A DNA stretch of 64,000 nt, taken from NCBI RefSeq assembly GCF_019879105.1, contig NZ_CP082249.1:3038001-3102000 (forward strand), written 5' to 3'. Both the position numbers and the translations under genes were made by a program. Positions within the stretch are counted from its first letter, which is position 1; every line of letters starts with the position of its first letter. Positions 1 to 9,531 of this stretch are shown here, piece after piece. The notes under the pieces were generated by a model. It was not told the DNA's origin. It worked only from the letters and a program-made list of their open reading frames with translations, and ran no database searches. Source of the stretch: Natrinema sp. SYSU A 869. GTDB lineage: Archaea; Halobacteriota; Halobacteria; Halobacteriales; Natrialbaceae.

Positions 1-93
1 AAATCGCCCGGAAACCGAGCCTCGTCTGTGTCGACGGGACATTGGGTTCCGTAACCCGCGGATTTACGTCGGTGCATGGTCAACCCGCCATCT

Positions 94-555
94 ATGCTAG
101 ACACAGTATTACTCGCCGTCGGCCCCGGCGACGCCGACCGCAGCGACGAACTTGCCGAAGCAGTTCTCGAGGTAGCGAAACCAGCCGATGCGACCGTCGT
201 CCTCGCACACGTGTTCAACAGCAGCGAGTACGACGACGTGCTCGACCGCCTCGAGTTCGATCCCGAGATGGACGAGATCGATCCTGACGCGGTGGCAGCG
301 CGTCACGCGACGATCCACGATCTGCAGGATATCCTCGACCAGCACGATGTCGACTACGAGGTCCAGGGCGCGGTCGGCGAACACGGGCCGACGATCGTCG
401 ATCTGGCGGCCAGCACTGATGCGGACCGCGTTATCGTTGGCGGGCGACGCCGGTCGCCGACCGGCAAAGCCGTCTTCGGATCGACGGCACAGGAAGTGTT
501 GCTGTCGGCACCCTGTCCTGTCACGTTCGTCCGACACGACGAAGCAGCCGAGTAA
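94..555 (+). CDS. Universal stress protein (UspA family), first of a tandem pair
   Basis: A 153-residue single-domain Usp. Residues 3-10 form the opening beta strand (DTVLLAVG), and residues 116-130 carry the glycine-rich nucleotide loop (GGRRRSP, then GS at 129-130) typical of ATP-binding Usp proteins. The protein ends with the usual APCPVTFVR strand. An ATG at 76 would add six residues, but the start at 94 matches the start of the paralogue at 690, so I prefer it. The pair probably arose by tandem duplication. A cytoplasmic stress role is inferred from the family; no ligand or partner is visible. Confidence 0.9.
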   Translation: MLDTVLLAVGPGDADRSDELAEAVLEVAKPADATVVLAHVFNSSEYDDVLDRLEFDPEMDEIDPDAVAARHATIHDLQDILDQHDVDYEVQGAVGEHGPTIVDLAASTDADRVIVGGRRRSPTGKAVFGSTAQEVLLSAPCPVTFVRHDEAAE

Positions 556-689
556 CTCAGCAACCACTGAGTAGTATCGCTTGGCGGTTTGGTTTGCTAC
601 AATAGTGGCAACACCGCTCTATCGGCGCGATTTCCGCAATACTGCAACGACGAGAATACTTAAGCGGGTGGCCTCACCACTGTGACGGT

Positions 690-1154
690 ATGGCAATCGA
701 TACAGTACTCCTCGCAGTCGGACCGATGGACTCAGTACGTGCACCGGAACTCGCCGAGACGGCACTCGAAATCGCCGAGCCACTCGGTGCGACGGTCGTG
801 ATCGGCCACGCCTTCACGGAAGAGGAGTACGAGGATATCTACGATGACCTCGGATTCGATGCCCGCGTCGACGACGTCGACCCCGACGAGGTCGCTGCCC
901 AGCGCGCGCCGGTCCCCGAACTGGCCGACCGCTTCGAGGAGGCCAACATCGAGTACGAGATCAAGGGCGCGCTCGGCGAAGTCAGTACAAAAGTCGTCGA
1001 CATGGCGATCGACGTCGATGCGGACCGCATGATCGTCGGCGGTCGTCGCCGTTCGCCCGCCGAAAAGGCCGTTCTCGGCTCCGTCTCGCAGGAAATCATC
1101 CTACAGGCACCCTGTCCGGTCACCTACTTCCGCGATCTCGACGTGATGGAGTAG
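690..1154 (+). CDS. Universal stress protein (UspA family), second of a tandem pair
   Basis: A 154-residue paralogue of the preceding gene, alignable end to end: same DTVLLAVGP opening, same GGRRRSP loop near residue 118, same APCPVTYFR close. An AT-rich TATA-like stretch (tacttaag, about 656-663) lies roughly 30 bases upstream in the 134-base gap, so this copy probably has its own promoter. The ATP-binding loop is intact. Function beyond general stress or nucleotide sensing cannot be told from sequence. Confidence 0.92.
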   Translation: MAIDTVLLAVGPMDSVRAPELAETALEIAEPLGATVVIGHAFTEEEYEDIYDDLGFDARVDDVDPDEVAAQRAPVPELADRFEEANIEYEIKGALGEVSTKVVDMAIDVDADRMIVGGRRRSPAEKAVLGSVSQEIILQAPCPVTYFRDLDVME

Positions 1155-1218
1155 CGACGACGCGACGCTCTCGGACCCCGTGTTCCGTCCCCGACTCTCT
1201 CGTTTGCCCGCCGTCACC

Positions 1219-1653
1219 TCAGTCCTGCTCGTCAGCGTATCGCTTCCACTCCCGTTCCTGTCGGCGCTCGCGAACGTGGCGCTGACCGTCAGCTAGCTCC
1301 CGTCGGACCCGTCGCTCGAGCGATCGCGTCTCGGCCAACAGCGTCTCCTGGAAGTCCTCGAGGACATCGTAGGACCAGCGCTCCTCATCGACGACGCCGT
1401 GGGGAAGCAGTTCGGTTCGAATTTCGTCCGCGAACTTGTCGTGACCGGTCGCCCTGAGCAACTCCTCGGCCCGGTAGAGGTGGTCCATCCCGTGGCCCGT
1501 CGCGTGGTGAAACTCGAGCAGACAGCCCTGTGCCCGCTGGGCCCACTCGAGGCCGAGTTCGACTTCGTGGAGGGCCTCGCACTCCGCGTCGGACAGCACT
1601 GGTTCCGACTCGGCTGACGTGTCCGAATTCGGATGCGTGTCGTCGGTGGCCAT
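1219..1653 (-). CDS. Conserved hypothetical haloarchaeal protein
   Basis: A 144-residue soluble acidic protein with no membrane segment or signal. The middle is helical, with histidines in a stretch reading FHHATGHGMDHL, and the C-terminus is highly charged (RRVRRELADGQRHVRERRQEREW). I cannot place it in a named family. An upstream ATG at 1671 would add MSHSWR; the ATG at 1653 gives a more typical acidic start (MATDDTHPNSD). It is convergent with the stress-protein pair and divergent from the ROK kinase, so it is probably transcribed alone. Confidence 0.7.
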   Translation of the reverse strand: MATDDTHPNSDTSAESEPVLSDAECEALHEVELGLEWAQRAQGCLLEFHHATGHGMDHLYRAEELLRATGHDKFADEIRTELLPHGVVDEERWSYDVLEDFQETLLAETRSLERRVRRELADGQRHVRERRQEREWKRYADEQD

Positions 1654-1801
1654 ACGCCAACTATGAGACATGGTACCATACGTGTGTCGCCGACCGCTCG
1701 CTGTCGGTCACCTATCGGGTCCGTAACGTATCGAAATCGCTACTCGTTGTCGAGTATAATCTGGGTAGTTAAGTACGGCCGCGGTCGTCCCTTAGGATAG
1801 A

Positions 1802-2779
1802 ATGGTCTACTATGCGGGCGTCGATCTCGGCGCGACTAATGTCCGGGCCATCGTCGCCGAGGCCGACGGGACGACGATCGGCGTGAGCCGCCGATCCACA
1901 CCACGCGGACCGACGGGTATCGACGTGACGGAAGGAGTCCTTCGAACGCTTCGCGAGGCGTGTGGCGACGCCGGGGTCAATCCCGAGCGAATCGCCGCCA
2001 CCGGAATCGGTTCGATCGGCCCGTTCGATCTCGCGGAGGGAGCGGTGATCGATCCCGCCAACCTTCCTAACTCGATCGATCGGATCCCACTGACGGGACC
2101 GATCACGAAACTGATCGACAGCGAGGACGTCTACCTCCACAACGACACCGCTGCGGGCGTCATCGGCGAGCGCTTTCACGCCGCCAGCAACCCGGACGAC
2201 ATGGCCTACATCACCATCTCCTCGGGGATCGGTGCCGGCGTCTGCTGTGACGGGGCCGTGATGAACGGCTGGGACGGCAACGTCGGCGAGGTCGGCCACT
2301 GCGTCGTCGACCCGCAGGGTCGCCTGACCTGTGGCTGCGGCCGCGACGGCCACTGGGAGGCCTACTGTTCGGGCAACGCCATCCCCGACTACGCCCGCCT
2401 GCTCGCCGAAGACGACCCGACGATCTCGACGGCCCTCCCGCTCGAGGGGCCGGACTTCACGGCGAAGGATATCTTCGAACTGGCCGGCGAGGACGAACTG
2501 GCCGATTACGTCATCGAGCAACTCGCCCACTGGAACGCCATCGGCGTGACCAACGTCGTCCACTCCTTCGCCCCGATCGTCGTCTCCTTCGGCGGCGCGG
2601 TCGCCCTGCACAACGAGGAGCTCGTCGTCGACCCGATCCGCGAACGCGTGTCGGAGATGGTGATGACGAACGTCCCCGAGATCCGCGTCACCGACCTCGG
2701 CGACGATGTCGTCGTCGAAGGTGCGCTGGCGAGCGCCCTGACCGAGGGGACTGGGGATCGGCGACGACTACGGGGCTGA
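1802..2779 (+). CDS. ROK-family sugar kinase (glucokinase-like)
   Basis: A 325-residue ROK kinase, expected to use ATP to phosphorylate glucose or a related sugar. Visible motifs are the phosphate-1 loop DLGATN (8-13), the ND pair at 114-115 containing the catalytic Asp, and ExGH at 163-166 followed by the zinc motif. That motif reads CGCGRDGHWE (177-186): the third cysteine of the usual CxCGxxGCxE is histidine (H184), which could still bind zinc. Length is normal for the family. Glucokinase is the most likely role, but the substrate cannot be read from sequence. Confidence 0.88.
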   Translation: MVYYAGVDLGATNVRAIVAEADGTTIGVSRRSTPRGPTGIDVTEGVLRTLREACGDAGVNPERIAATGIGSIGPFDLAEGAVIDPANLPNSIDRIPLTGPITKLIDSEDVYLHNDTAAGVIGERFHAASNPDDMAYITISSGIGAGVCCDGAVMNGWDGNVGEVGHCVVDPQGRLTCGCGRDGHWEAYCSGNAIPDYARLLAEDDPTISTALPLEGPDFTAKDIFELAGEDELADYVIEQLAHWNAIGVTNVVHSFAPIVVSFGGAVALHNEELVVDPIRERVSEMVMTNVPEIRVTDLGDDVVVEGALASALTEGTGDRRRLRG

Positions 2780-2905
2780 CCCGCCCGCAATCCGATCGGC
2801 GTCCGGACTGCGAGACGCGCGACGCTCGGATACCGATCTGTCCGCCGAGCGGAATCTCCGGCTCGAGTGGCCACCTCTATATACCTGCGCTCCGGTGGCG
2901 TAATT

Positions 2906-4363
2906 ATGGAGCGGAGAGCGTTCCTCCGAGCGAGTAGTGTCGGCCTTGCCCTGTCCCTGCCGACCGCAGCGGCGGCGTCCCGATCGAGCGGTGCGGCCGT
3001 ACAGGGGGTGTACGAACCGCTCGGACAGGTCCCCGTTACCGGTGCCGCGGAAGCCGTCGTCGGCGACGACGGCGAGACCGCATACGTCGCTGCGACCACC
3101 GGATTCGCGTCCGTCGACGTGAGCGATCCCGCGGAGCCAACGGTTCTCGCCGAGGAACGCGACATCGAACTCAGCGGCGGGATCCTGTCTGAGGTCCTCG
3201 ACGTGACCGTTGATGGCGATCGACTGGTCGCCGCGGGGCCGGCGAACCCCGGTTTTTCGACGACGGGATTTTGCTGCTACGACGTCAGCGATCCCGCAAA
3301 TCCTGTCTCAACCGGTGCACACGATACCGGGTACCACATTCATAACTGCTATCTCGAGGACGATCTCTTGTTCGTCCCCGCGAACACAGGCGATCAGAAC
3401 CCGCTCGTGATCTTCGATGTCGGGGGCGACGAAATCACGCAACTCGGCTACTGGTCCCTTGTGGAACACGAGCCCGGGTGGCGGGATATCAACTGGCTTG
3501 CCCGCTACCTGCACGATGTCTACGTCCAGGACGAAACCGCATACCTTCCCTACTGGAACGCCGGAACCTATCTGATCGACGTCAGCGATCCGAACGACCC
3601 CGGCTACGTCTCCCATGTCTCGGACACCACGCTCGCGGAGCAACGCGAGATCGGCGGCCAGGAGGCCGTCTACGGGTTGCCGGGCAACGATCACTATGCC
3701 GCGGTCGATGACACCGGCGAGTTGCTGGCGGTCGGCCGGGAGGCCTGGGCAACCGGCGGCGAGGAGCCCGATCGGCCGGGCGGGATCGACCTCTACGACG
3801 TGAGCGACCCCGAACGGCCGGAGCACCGGGGATCGATCGATCCACCGCGGACGACCGACGAGTCCCGCAGTGGCGGGATGTGGACGACGTCGCACAACTT
3901 CGAGCTTCGCAACGGGCAACTCTACTCGTCGTGGTACCGAGCGGGCGTGCAGATCCACGATATCTCCGATCCTACTGCCCCCGAACGGCTCGCCTGGTGG
4001 CGTGACCCCGGAACGACGGGGTTTTGGACCGCACGCGTCGTCAAACCCGGGGAAACGTTCCTCGCGAGCAGTACGGAGGCGATCCCGAACACATCGATCG
4101 AGGGCGCTCTCTACACCTTCCCGATCGAGCCTGGCGAACAGGCCGACCCGCCGTCGCTTCAGGACCCCGCCGACTGGGAAATAAATGGGAACGAGACGGG
4201 CGGAAGCGACGGTGCGAACGGGTCCGAGGGCGGAACCGAATCCAGCGAGAACGAGACCGGAAACACCGACGACTCGATCCCCGGATTCACTGGCGTCGCC
4301 GGTCTCATCGGTAGCGGGGTCGCCCTCGAGCGGCTGCGTCGACGCGGAAACGTTCAGGATTAA
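2906..4363 (+). CDS. Tat-exported LVIVD-repeat beta-propeller with PGF-CTERM-like anchor
   Basis: 485 residues from the ATG at 2906. The start MERRAFLRASS is a twin-arginine signal followed by a hydrophobic, Ala-rich stretch, so Tat export is expected. The body has repeated YDVSDPxxP units of the LVIVD type, usually predicted to form a beta-propeller. A low-complexity Gly/Asn/Ser/Glu linker follows residue 425. The tail has PGF (about 459-461), a hydrophobic helix and RLRRR, the layout of archaeosortase-processed PGF-CTERM proteins. It probably ends as a lipid-anchored surface protein of unknown function. An earlier in-frame ATG at 2867 would bury the Tat motif and is rejected. Confidence 0.82.
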   Translation: MERRAFLRASSVGLALSLPTAAAASRSSGAAVQGVYEPLGQVPVTGAAEAVVGDDGETAYVAATTGFASVDVSDPAEPTVLAEERDIELSGGILSEVLDVTVDGDRLVAAGPANPGFSTTGFCCYDVSDPANPVSTGAHDTGYHIHNCYLEDDLLFVPANTGDQNPLVIFDVGGDEITQLGYWSLVEHEPGWRDINWLARYLHDVYVQDETAYLPYWNAGTYLIDVSDPNDPGYVSHVSDTTLAEQREIGGQEAVYGLPGNDHYAAVDDTGELLAVGREAWATGGEEPDRPGGIDLYDVSDPERPEHRGSIDPPRTTDESRSGGMWTTSHNFELRNGQLYSSWYRAGVQIHDISDPTAPERLAWWRDPGTTGFWTARVVKPGETFLASSTEAIPNTSIEGALYTFPIEPGEQADPPSLQDPADWEINGNETGGSDGANGSEGGTESSENETGNTDDSIPGFTGVAGLIGSGVALERLRRRGNVQD

Positions 4364-4423
4364 TTCGGCTGATTTCGGCCATGCAACCGAACTTATTCAC
4401 CGTTCCAGTGCCTAGCATAGCAC

Positions 4424-4789
4424 ATGACTGATTCCGAGGACGAGGCGTCGCTAAAAGAACGCGTCGAGCAGTGGATGGCGCGCGAGATGCCAATTATCCA
4501 AATGCACGGCGGGACCAGCGCGGTGCGGGCGGCCGACCCCGAGACCGGCGAGGTCATTATCGAACTCGGTGGCGGCTGTAAGGGCTGTTCGGTCAGCGGC
4601 GTGACGACGGGCAACATCGAGGCCGAACTCATCACTTGGCCCGAGATCGACGAGGTCACGGTACGGGTCCCCGACGCACGCGACAGCCTCGGCGGCCCCG
4701 ACCAGCCCGAAACGATCATGGGCGTCGACCGGACCGAAGGCGGCCGCGGCGACTGGGGCTCGTCGAACCCGGGGAAAGACCACCTCTGA
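4424..4789 (+). CDS. NifU-like C-terminal (Fe-S scaffold) domain protein
   Basis: 121 residues. The core resembles the NifU C-terminal domain: an amphipathic N-terminal helix (KERVEQWMAREMP), a strand, then the cluster-binding CxxC pair at C52 and C55 in GGGCKGCSVSG. These small proteins bind or transfer iron-sulfur clusters in the cytoplasm. The last 30 residues are charged and Gly-rich. It lies between two unrelated genes with its own upstream gap. The family call is good; the target apoprotein is unknown. Confidence 0.85.
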   Translation: MTDSEDEASLKERVEQWMAREMPIIQMHGGTSAVRAADPETGEVIIELGGGCKGCSVSGVTTGNIEAELITWPEIDEVTVRVPDARDSLGGPDQPETIMGVDRTEGGRGDWGSSNPGKDHL

Positions 4790-4943
4790 GTGCCCTCGAG
4801 TCCGTTCCCGTCTAGAAGCCCGCACCGTGTGGTCCCAGTTGACAGGGACGGATAGTTTTGGGAAGTCCTATATCCTTTTACGCGCCCATTACGGACATCA
4901 GATATCATGACGAGTAGACGCCTACAGGCAGGAGGTGTCGGCG

Positions 4944-5513
4944 ATGGGTAACGCGCCCGACCCTGGTGACAAGGACGAACTCGACACCGAGACCGACGGC
5001 GGCCTTCGGGCCTATACCGTCCGGCTCGAACTCGTCGATGAACCCGGCGAGTTGCTTCGCACGCTCGCCCCCATCGCTGACAACGGCGGTAATCTGTTGA
5101 GTATCCACCACGAGCGCGGCAATATCACGCCCCGCGGCCACATCCCCGTCGAGGTCGACCTAGAGTGTCCGCCGGATCGGTTCGACGACATCGTCGAAGG
5201 ACTCCGCGACGCTGGTGTGAACGTCATTCAGGCCGGCGCGGAGCACTACGGCGAGGAGGTAAACGTCGTGCTGATCGGTCACCTCGTCGAAACCGACCTC
5301 TCGAATACCCTCTCGCGGATCGAGGACGAGGCCGACGCCGTCGTACTGGACCTCTCACTGGCCGCGCCCGAGGGAACCGAGGGTATCTCGAGTGCGCGTG
5401 CGCGACTCGCGATCGACTCCGGTCGCGCCGAGGACGTACTCACAGCCATCCGATCGATCGGTGATGACAAGGACCTGACTCTCGTCGAACCATTGCTCGG
5501 AGGTGAGACCTGA
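4944..5513 (+). CDS. ACT domain regulatory protein upstream of homoserine dehydrogenase
   Basis: 189 residues. The N-terminal half has the ACT pattern (VRLELVDEPGELLRTLAPIADNGGNL) for amino-acid binding; the C-terminal half looks like a second, diverged regulatory module. A GTG at 4935 is possible, but GGAGGT at 4931-4936 sits seven bases before the ATG at 4944 and decides the start. The stop shares one base with the next start (TGATG at 5511-5515), so translation is coupled to homoserine dehydrogenase. I infer that it carries the allosteric amino-acid sensing for that enzyme, which has no ACT domain of its own. Confidence 0.85.
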   Translation: MGNAPDPGDKDELDTETDGGLRAYTVRLELVDEPGELLRTLAPIADNGGNLLSIHHERGNITPRGHIPVEVDLECPPDRFDDIVEGLRDAGVNVIQAGAEHYGEEVNVVLIGHLVETDLSNTLSRIEDEADAVVLDLSLAAPEGTEGISSARARLAIDSGRAEDVLTAIRSIGDDKDLTLVEPLLGGET

Positions 5514-6460
5514 TGCGACTCGCGATCCTCGGTGCTGGTGACGTCGGTCGGTCGGTCGCAGACCTCGCTGGCGAGTACGATCACGAGGTCGTCGCGCTCG
5601 CCGACTCTACCACCGCCGCGGTCGATCCCGACGGAATCGCCGTCAACGAGGTCCTCAAACGCAAGGTCGGCGGCAAGGCTGTCGGTCCCAGCGACCCCGA
5701 CGATGTCTTCGGAACTGAGTACGACGTGCTGATCGAGGCGACCCCGACGACGCTCGGCGACGCCGAACCCGGCTTCACGCACGTGAAACGTGCACTCAAG
5801 GCCGACCGCCACGTCGTACTGGCGAACAAGGGTCCGGTCGCAGAGCGCTACGAAGAACTCCGCGCGATCGAGGACGAGCACGCAGGCTCGATCCGATTCG
5901 AGGCGACCGTCGGCGGCGCGATTCCAGTGCTCTCGACGGTCGAGGACTGTACGCCACAGGCCGTTACCGCGGTCCGAGGCGTGCTCAACGGCACTGCGAA
6001 CTTCATCCTCACTCGGATGGCCGCCGAAGGGCTGGACTACGAACACGTCCTCGCGGAGGCCCAAGACCTGGGCGTCGCCGAGGCCGACCCGACCTTCGAC
6101 GTCGACGGCACCGACGCCGCGCTGAAGTTCGTCATCCTCGCGAACGTACTCGCCGACGGCGGGTTCACGCTCGAGGACGCGACTGTCGAGGGTATCCAGA
6201 ATATTCCGGGCAGCGCGCTCGATCTCGCCGCCGAGGACGGCCGCACGATCCGTCTCATCGGCGAGGCGACCCGCGACGGCGTCCGCGTCGGACCGCGGCT
6301 CGTCCCCGAAAACGGCGCGCTGGCCGTGACCGGCACGCGCAACATCGTTCAGATCGAAACGCGGAACGCGGGCTCGCTTCACTCGAGCGGCCGTGGTGCC
6401 GGTGGTCCGGAGACGGCGACGGCAGTGCTCTCGGACGTCGGTCGGCTGCCGCCGCTCTGA
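5513..6460 (+). CDS. hom: Homoserine dehydrogenase
   Basis: 315 residues. Residues 1-12 (MRLAILGAGDVG) are the Rossmann NAD(P) loop GxGxxG. A dehydrogenase segment with ANKGPVA follows, then the GGAIPVL and NGTANFILTRM stretches of the substrate domain, and EADPTFDVDGTDAALK near the dimerization region. It reduces aspartate semialdehyde to homoserine in Thr/Met synthesis. It has no C-terminal ACT domain, consistent with the separate ACT gene upstream. Its TGA stop is also the first three bases of an 85-bp palindromic repeat. Confidence 0.93.
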   Translation: MRLAILGAGDVGRSVADLAGEYDHEVVALADSTTAAVDPDGIAVNEVLKRKVGGKAVGPSDPDDVFGTEYDVLIEATPTTLGDAEPGFTHVKRALKADRHVVLANKGPVAERYEELRAIEDEHAGSIRFEATVGGAIPVLSTVEDCTPQAVTAVRGVLNGTANFILTRMAAEGLDYEHVLAEAQDLGVAEADPTFDVDGTDAALKFVILANVLADGGFTLEDATVEGIQNIPGSALDLAAEDGRTIRLIGEATRDGVRVGPRLVPENGALAVTGTRNIVQIETRNAGSLHSSGRGAGGPETATAVLSDVGRLPPL

Positions 6461-6542
6461 TACGGATTACTGTAACGATTTACCGGCGCAACCCCAGAGC
6501 GGACGGGGTTGCGCCGGCAATGACTTACAGTAGACCGTATGA
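6458..6542. repeat. 85-bp nested palindromic repeat, copy 1
   Basis: Bounded by TGATACGG and CCGTATGA. The imperfect 18-bp ends (left TGATACGGATTACTGTAA) pair with three mismatches, and a perfect 13-bp inner hairpin CCGGCGCAACCCC/GGGGTTGCGCCGG has a nine-base loop. The copy at 20069-20153 differs at only two bases. The first TGA is the stop codon of hom. It looks like a MITE or REP-type element, and could also act as a transcript 3' hairpin for hom. Confidence 0.85.
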
Positions 6543-6880
6543 GATCGCTCGACTACTTCTGTGGCTCGCTCCATTTCTCGTCTCGCTCGAATGCCGTCTC
6601 TTGTCTCCGCATGTTGCACCTCGGTACGACCAGTTGAAATCGAGACCGGCGTCGTCGAGCGGCGGGTCGCCTCTGCCGGGCGAGACCGTCGATCGGACGC
6701 GCGTCGGAATTTCGGTGCACTTCGGCGGGTTCTCACTGCTCTCGTGGCCGTTTCCTCACCGACAGTCGGCGTCTCTCGAACGTTCCGTGGCGTGTGAATG
6801 CTAGCCAAACCGCAAGAGGGCGTCGGGATCACCAGAATACGCTTTCGAAATGGTTTTAACCGCAACGAGCCAAAGGGACC
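6543..6880. other. Gene-free stretch between the repeat and tuf
   Basis: About 340 bases in which neither strand has an open frame with haloarchaeal codon bias or a recognisable protein. It probably carries the distal promoter region of the tuf-rpsJ operon. Confidence 0.6.
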
Positions 6881-6888
6881 GATATAAG
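6881..6888 (+). promoter_or_regulatory. Probable TATA box for tuf
   Basis: GATATAAG lies 25-32 bases before the tuf ATG. With a usual archaeal spacing of about 25 bases to the transcription start, the mRNA would be nearly leaderless. A second candidate, TTTTAACC at 6854-6861, would give a leader of about 30 bases. Confidence 0.45.
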
Positions 6889-6912
6889 CGCCTCTGCGCG
6901 TGAGCTACAACA

Positions 6913-8178
6913 ATGAGCGACCAACACCAGAACCTGGCCATCATCGGTCACGTTGACCACGGCAAGAGTACGCTCGTGGGACGACTCCTCTACGAGACGG
7001 GGAGCGTACCCGAGCACGTCATCGAACAGCACCGCGAAGAAGCGGAAGAGAAGGGCAAGGGCGGCTTCGAGTTCGCCTACGTCATGGACAACCTCGCCGA
7101 GGAACGAGAGCGTGGTGTCACCATCGACATCGCCCACCAGGAGTTCTCAACCGACGAGTACGACTTCACCATCGTCGACTGTCCTGGCCACCGCGACTTC
7201 GTGAAGAACATGATCACGGGCGCATCCCAGGCGGACAACGCCGTCCTCGTCGTCGCCGCTGACGACGGTGTCGCGCCCCAGACCCAGGAGCACGTTTTCC
7301 TGGCTCGAACCCTCGGTATCGACGAACTCATCATCGGCATCAACAAGATGGACATCGTCGACTACAAAGAGTCGACGTACGATGATGTCGTCGAAGAAGT
7401 CAATCAGCTGCTCAAGCAGGTCCAGTTCAACACCGAGGACGCCTCGTTCATCCCGATCTCGGCGTTCGAAGGCGACAACATCGCCGAGGAGTCCGACAAC
7501 ACGTCGTGGTACGACGGCGAAATCCTGCTCGAGGCCCTGAACAGCCTGCCAGAGCCGGAGCCACCGACGGACGCGCCGCTTCGACTCCCGATTCAGGACG
7601 TCTACACCATCTCCGGTATCGGTACCGTCCCCGTCGGACGTATCGAGACCGGCATCCTGAACACCGGCGACAACGTCTCCTTCCAGCCCAGCGACGTGGG
7701 CGGTGAGGTCAAGACGATCGAGATGCACCACGAAGAGGTGCCCAAAGCAGATCCCGGTGACAACGTCGGATTCAACGTCCGCGGCATCGGTAAGGACGAC
7801 ATCCGCCGCGGTGACGTCTGTGGCCCCGCCGACGACCCGCCAAGCGTCGCCGAGACGTTCCAGGCCCAGGTCGTCGTCATGCAGCACCCATCCGTGATCA
7901 CGGCTGGCTACACGCCAGTCTTCCACGCACACACGGCTCAGGTTGCCTGTACGATCGAGTCCATCGACAAGAAAATGGACCCCTCGAGCGGCGAGGTCGC
8001 CGAGGAGAACCCAGACTTCATCCAGTCGGGTGACGCTGCCGTGGTCACTATCCGACCACAAAAACCCCTCAGCATCGAGCCATCCAGTGAAATCCCCGAA
8101 CTCGGGAGCTTCGCCATCCGCGACATGGGTCAGACCATCGCCGCCGGAAAGGTCCTCGAAGTTCACGAGAAACAATAA
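6913..8178 (+). CDS. tuf: Translation elongation factor EF-1 alpha (aEF1A)
   Basis: 421 residues. All GTPase motifs are present: G1 GHVDHGKST near residue 12, the switch region with [18 protein letters not shown], and NKMD. Domains 2 and 3 follow ([25 protein letters not shown]). It delivers aminoacyl-tRNA to the ribosome as a GTP complex. The stop is followed directly by the rpsJ ATG (TAAATG), the conserved archaeal tuf-rpsJ pair. Haloarchaeal-style acidic composition, normal length, nothing missing. Confidence 0.98.
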   Translation: MSDQHQNLAIIGHVDHGKSTLVGRLLYETGSVPEHVIEQHREEAEEKGKGGFEFAYVMDNLAEERERGVTIDIAHQEFSTDEYDFTIVDCPGHRDFVKNMITGASQADNAVLVVAADDGVAPQTQEHVFLARTLGIDELIIGINKMDIVDYKESTYDDVVEEVNQLLKQVQFNTEDASFIPISAFEGDNIAEESDNTSWYDGEILLEALNSLPEPEPPTDAPLRLPIQDVYTISGIGTVPVGRIETGILNTGDNVSFQPSDVGGEVKTIEMHHEEVPKADPGDNVGFNVRGIGKDDIRRGDVCGPADDPPSVAETFQAQVVVMQHPSVITAGYTPVFHAHTAQVACTIESIDKKMDPSSGEVAEENPDFIQSGDAAVVTIRPQKPLSIEPSSEIPELGSFAIRDMGQTIAAGKVLEVHEKQ

Positions 8179-8487
8179 ATGCAGCAGGCACGCGTTCGAC
8201 TCGCGGGCACGAGTCCAGACGACCTCGACGATATCTGTGACGACGTCCGCGAGATCGCGAACAACACCGGCGTCAACCTGAGCGGGCCCATCCCGCTGCC
8301 GACGAAAACCCTCGAAGTGCCGACCCGGAAGTCGCCTGACGGCGAGGGTACTGCAACGTGGGAGCACTGGGAGATGCGCGTCCACAAGCGCCTGATCGAT
8401 CTGGACGCCGACGAACGCGCACTCCGACAGCTCATGCGCATTCAGGTGCCAAACGACGTCTCGATCGAGATCGTCCTCGAAGACTAA
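8179..8487 (+). CDS. rpsJ: Ribosomal protein uS10
   Basis: 102 residues, directly after tuf with no gap, so co-transcribed. Family signatures include GPIPLPTK and the end pattern [13 protein letters not shown]; the conserved [19 protein letters not shown] helix is intact. It is a component of the small ribosomal subunit head and binds 16S rRNA. Confidence 0.97.
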   Translation: MQQARVRLAGTSPDDLDDICDDVREIANNTGVNLSGPIPLPTKTLEVPTRKSPDGEGTATWEHWEMRVHKRLIDLDADERALRQLMRIQVPNDVSIEIVLED

Positions 8488-8525
8488 TCGCTCATCGAGG
8501 CCGTTCTGATCGACTCGGATACGAG

Positions 8526-8541
8526 TTATTTACCGTTTTTA
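8526..8541 (+). terminator. Possible T-rich terminator of the tuf-rpsJ operon
   Basis: TATTTACCGTTTTTAC lies about 40 bases after the rpsJ stop. Archaeal termination is often directed by oligo-T runs of this kind. No hairpin is needed and none is obvious. Confidence 0.35.
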
Positions 8542-8829
8542 CAGCCGGCGAACACGATTCAGCGAGCAACAGCTGAGCGACTCGAAACAGTCACGAGTTC
8601 TTCTGTCCGTCGTCCCGTTGGACAACGGTTTCACCGTCCCGCATACCCGTGAGTAGAACTCGGCTGCGGTGAGTGTGGGCTGCCCCTCGCCACCACGATC
8701 GCAGCCCACTCGAGCCCGGTCGTCAGAACTCCCCATTCGGACCTCATCAGTACTCTACTCGAGCCCGCATCAGAGTTCCCTCCACCAGAAGTGCTGGGAC
8801 TTTTGACGTTCGCCATCGCAGTCATTCGT

Positions 8830-9531
8830 ATGGCGAGGCGCTCGCAGTCACGAACGCAGTCGGAACTCGACATGCGATCCGATTCCAGTGGCGACGGCGG
8901 GGCAGAGACGGGCTCAGGGAGCCCCATTCTCGAGGTGCTCGTCGTCTTCGCAGTCGTCTACGTCGCCAAGGAAATTACCGCGTTTGCGGGCGTGATGGGC
9001 ACATTCTTCGTTCTCGCGCCACCGCTGACGACGAACCCGTGGACGATCGTGACGAGCGTCTACGCCCACAGCGGGCTGGGCCATCTCGTCTCGAACACCC
9101 TCGCGCTGCTCGTCTTCGGCTGGCCGGTCGCGCGAGCCACGACGCGACTCCGTTTCCACGCCTTCTTCGCGATCATGGGTGCGATCGCGGGGATTTCCCA
9201 GGTCGTTCTGACGGGCGCCCTCGCGGCGATGCCGTTCGTCCCCGTCGCGTCGACATCCGTCCTCGGGGCCAGTGGTGCCGTCTTCGCCCTGCTGGGCTAT
9301 CTCGTCACGTCGAACCGTCTCTCGAACGGGCTGGCCTCGTTCGTCGACATCCCTGACTGGCTGGCGCTCCTCGTCTTCGTCGGGCTCGCGATCGCGGTCA
9401 CCCTCGCCACCGCCTCGCCCGGCGTCGCGCTGATCGCCCACTTCACCGGGTTCCTGGTCGGGGCCGTCGGCGGGCGTGCTCGAGTCCTCGCCGTCGGCTC
9501 GAGCGCTCGGTCGGACTCCGCGGGAATCTGA
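8830..9531 (+). CDS. Rhomboid-family intramembrane serine protease
   Basis: 233 residues from the ATG at 8830, with about six membrane segments after a 45-residue polar N-terminus. The catalytic serine lies in GASGAVFALLGY and the paired histidine in AHFTGFLVG near the last helix. HSGLGHLVSN gives the conserved residues of an earlier helix. Rhomboids cut membrane proteins within or next to their transmembrane helix. The upstream in-frame ATG at 8791 is less likely. Substrates are unknown. Confidence 0.88.
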   Translation: MARRSQSRTQSELDMRSDSSGDGGAETGSGSPILEVLVVFAVVYVAKEITAFAGVMGTFFVLAPPLTTNPWTIVTSVYAHSGLGHLVSNTLALLVFGWPVARATTRLRFHAFFAIMGAIAGISQVVLTGALAAMPFVPVASTSVLGASGAVFALLGYLVTSNRLSNGLASFVDIPDWLALLVFVGLAIAVTLATASPGVALIAHFTGFLVGAVGGRARVLAVGSSARSDSAGI

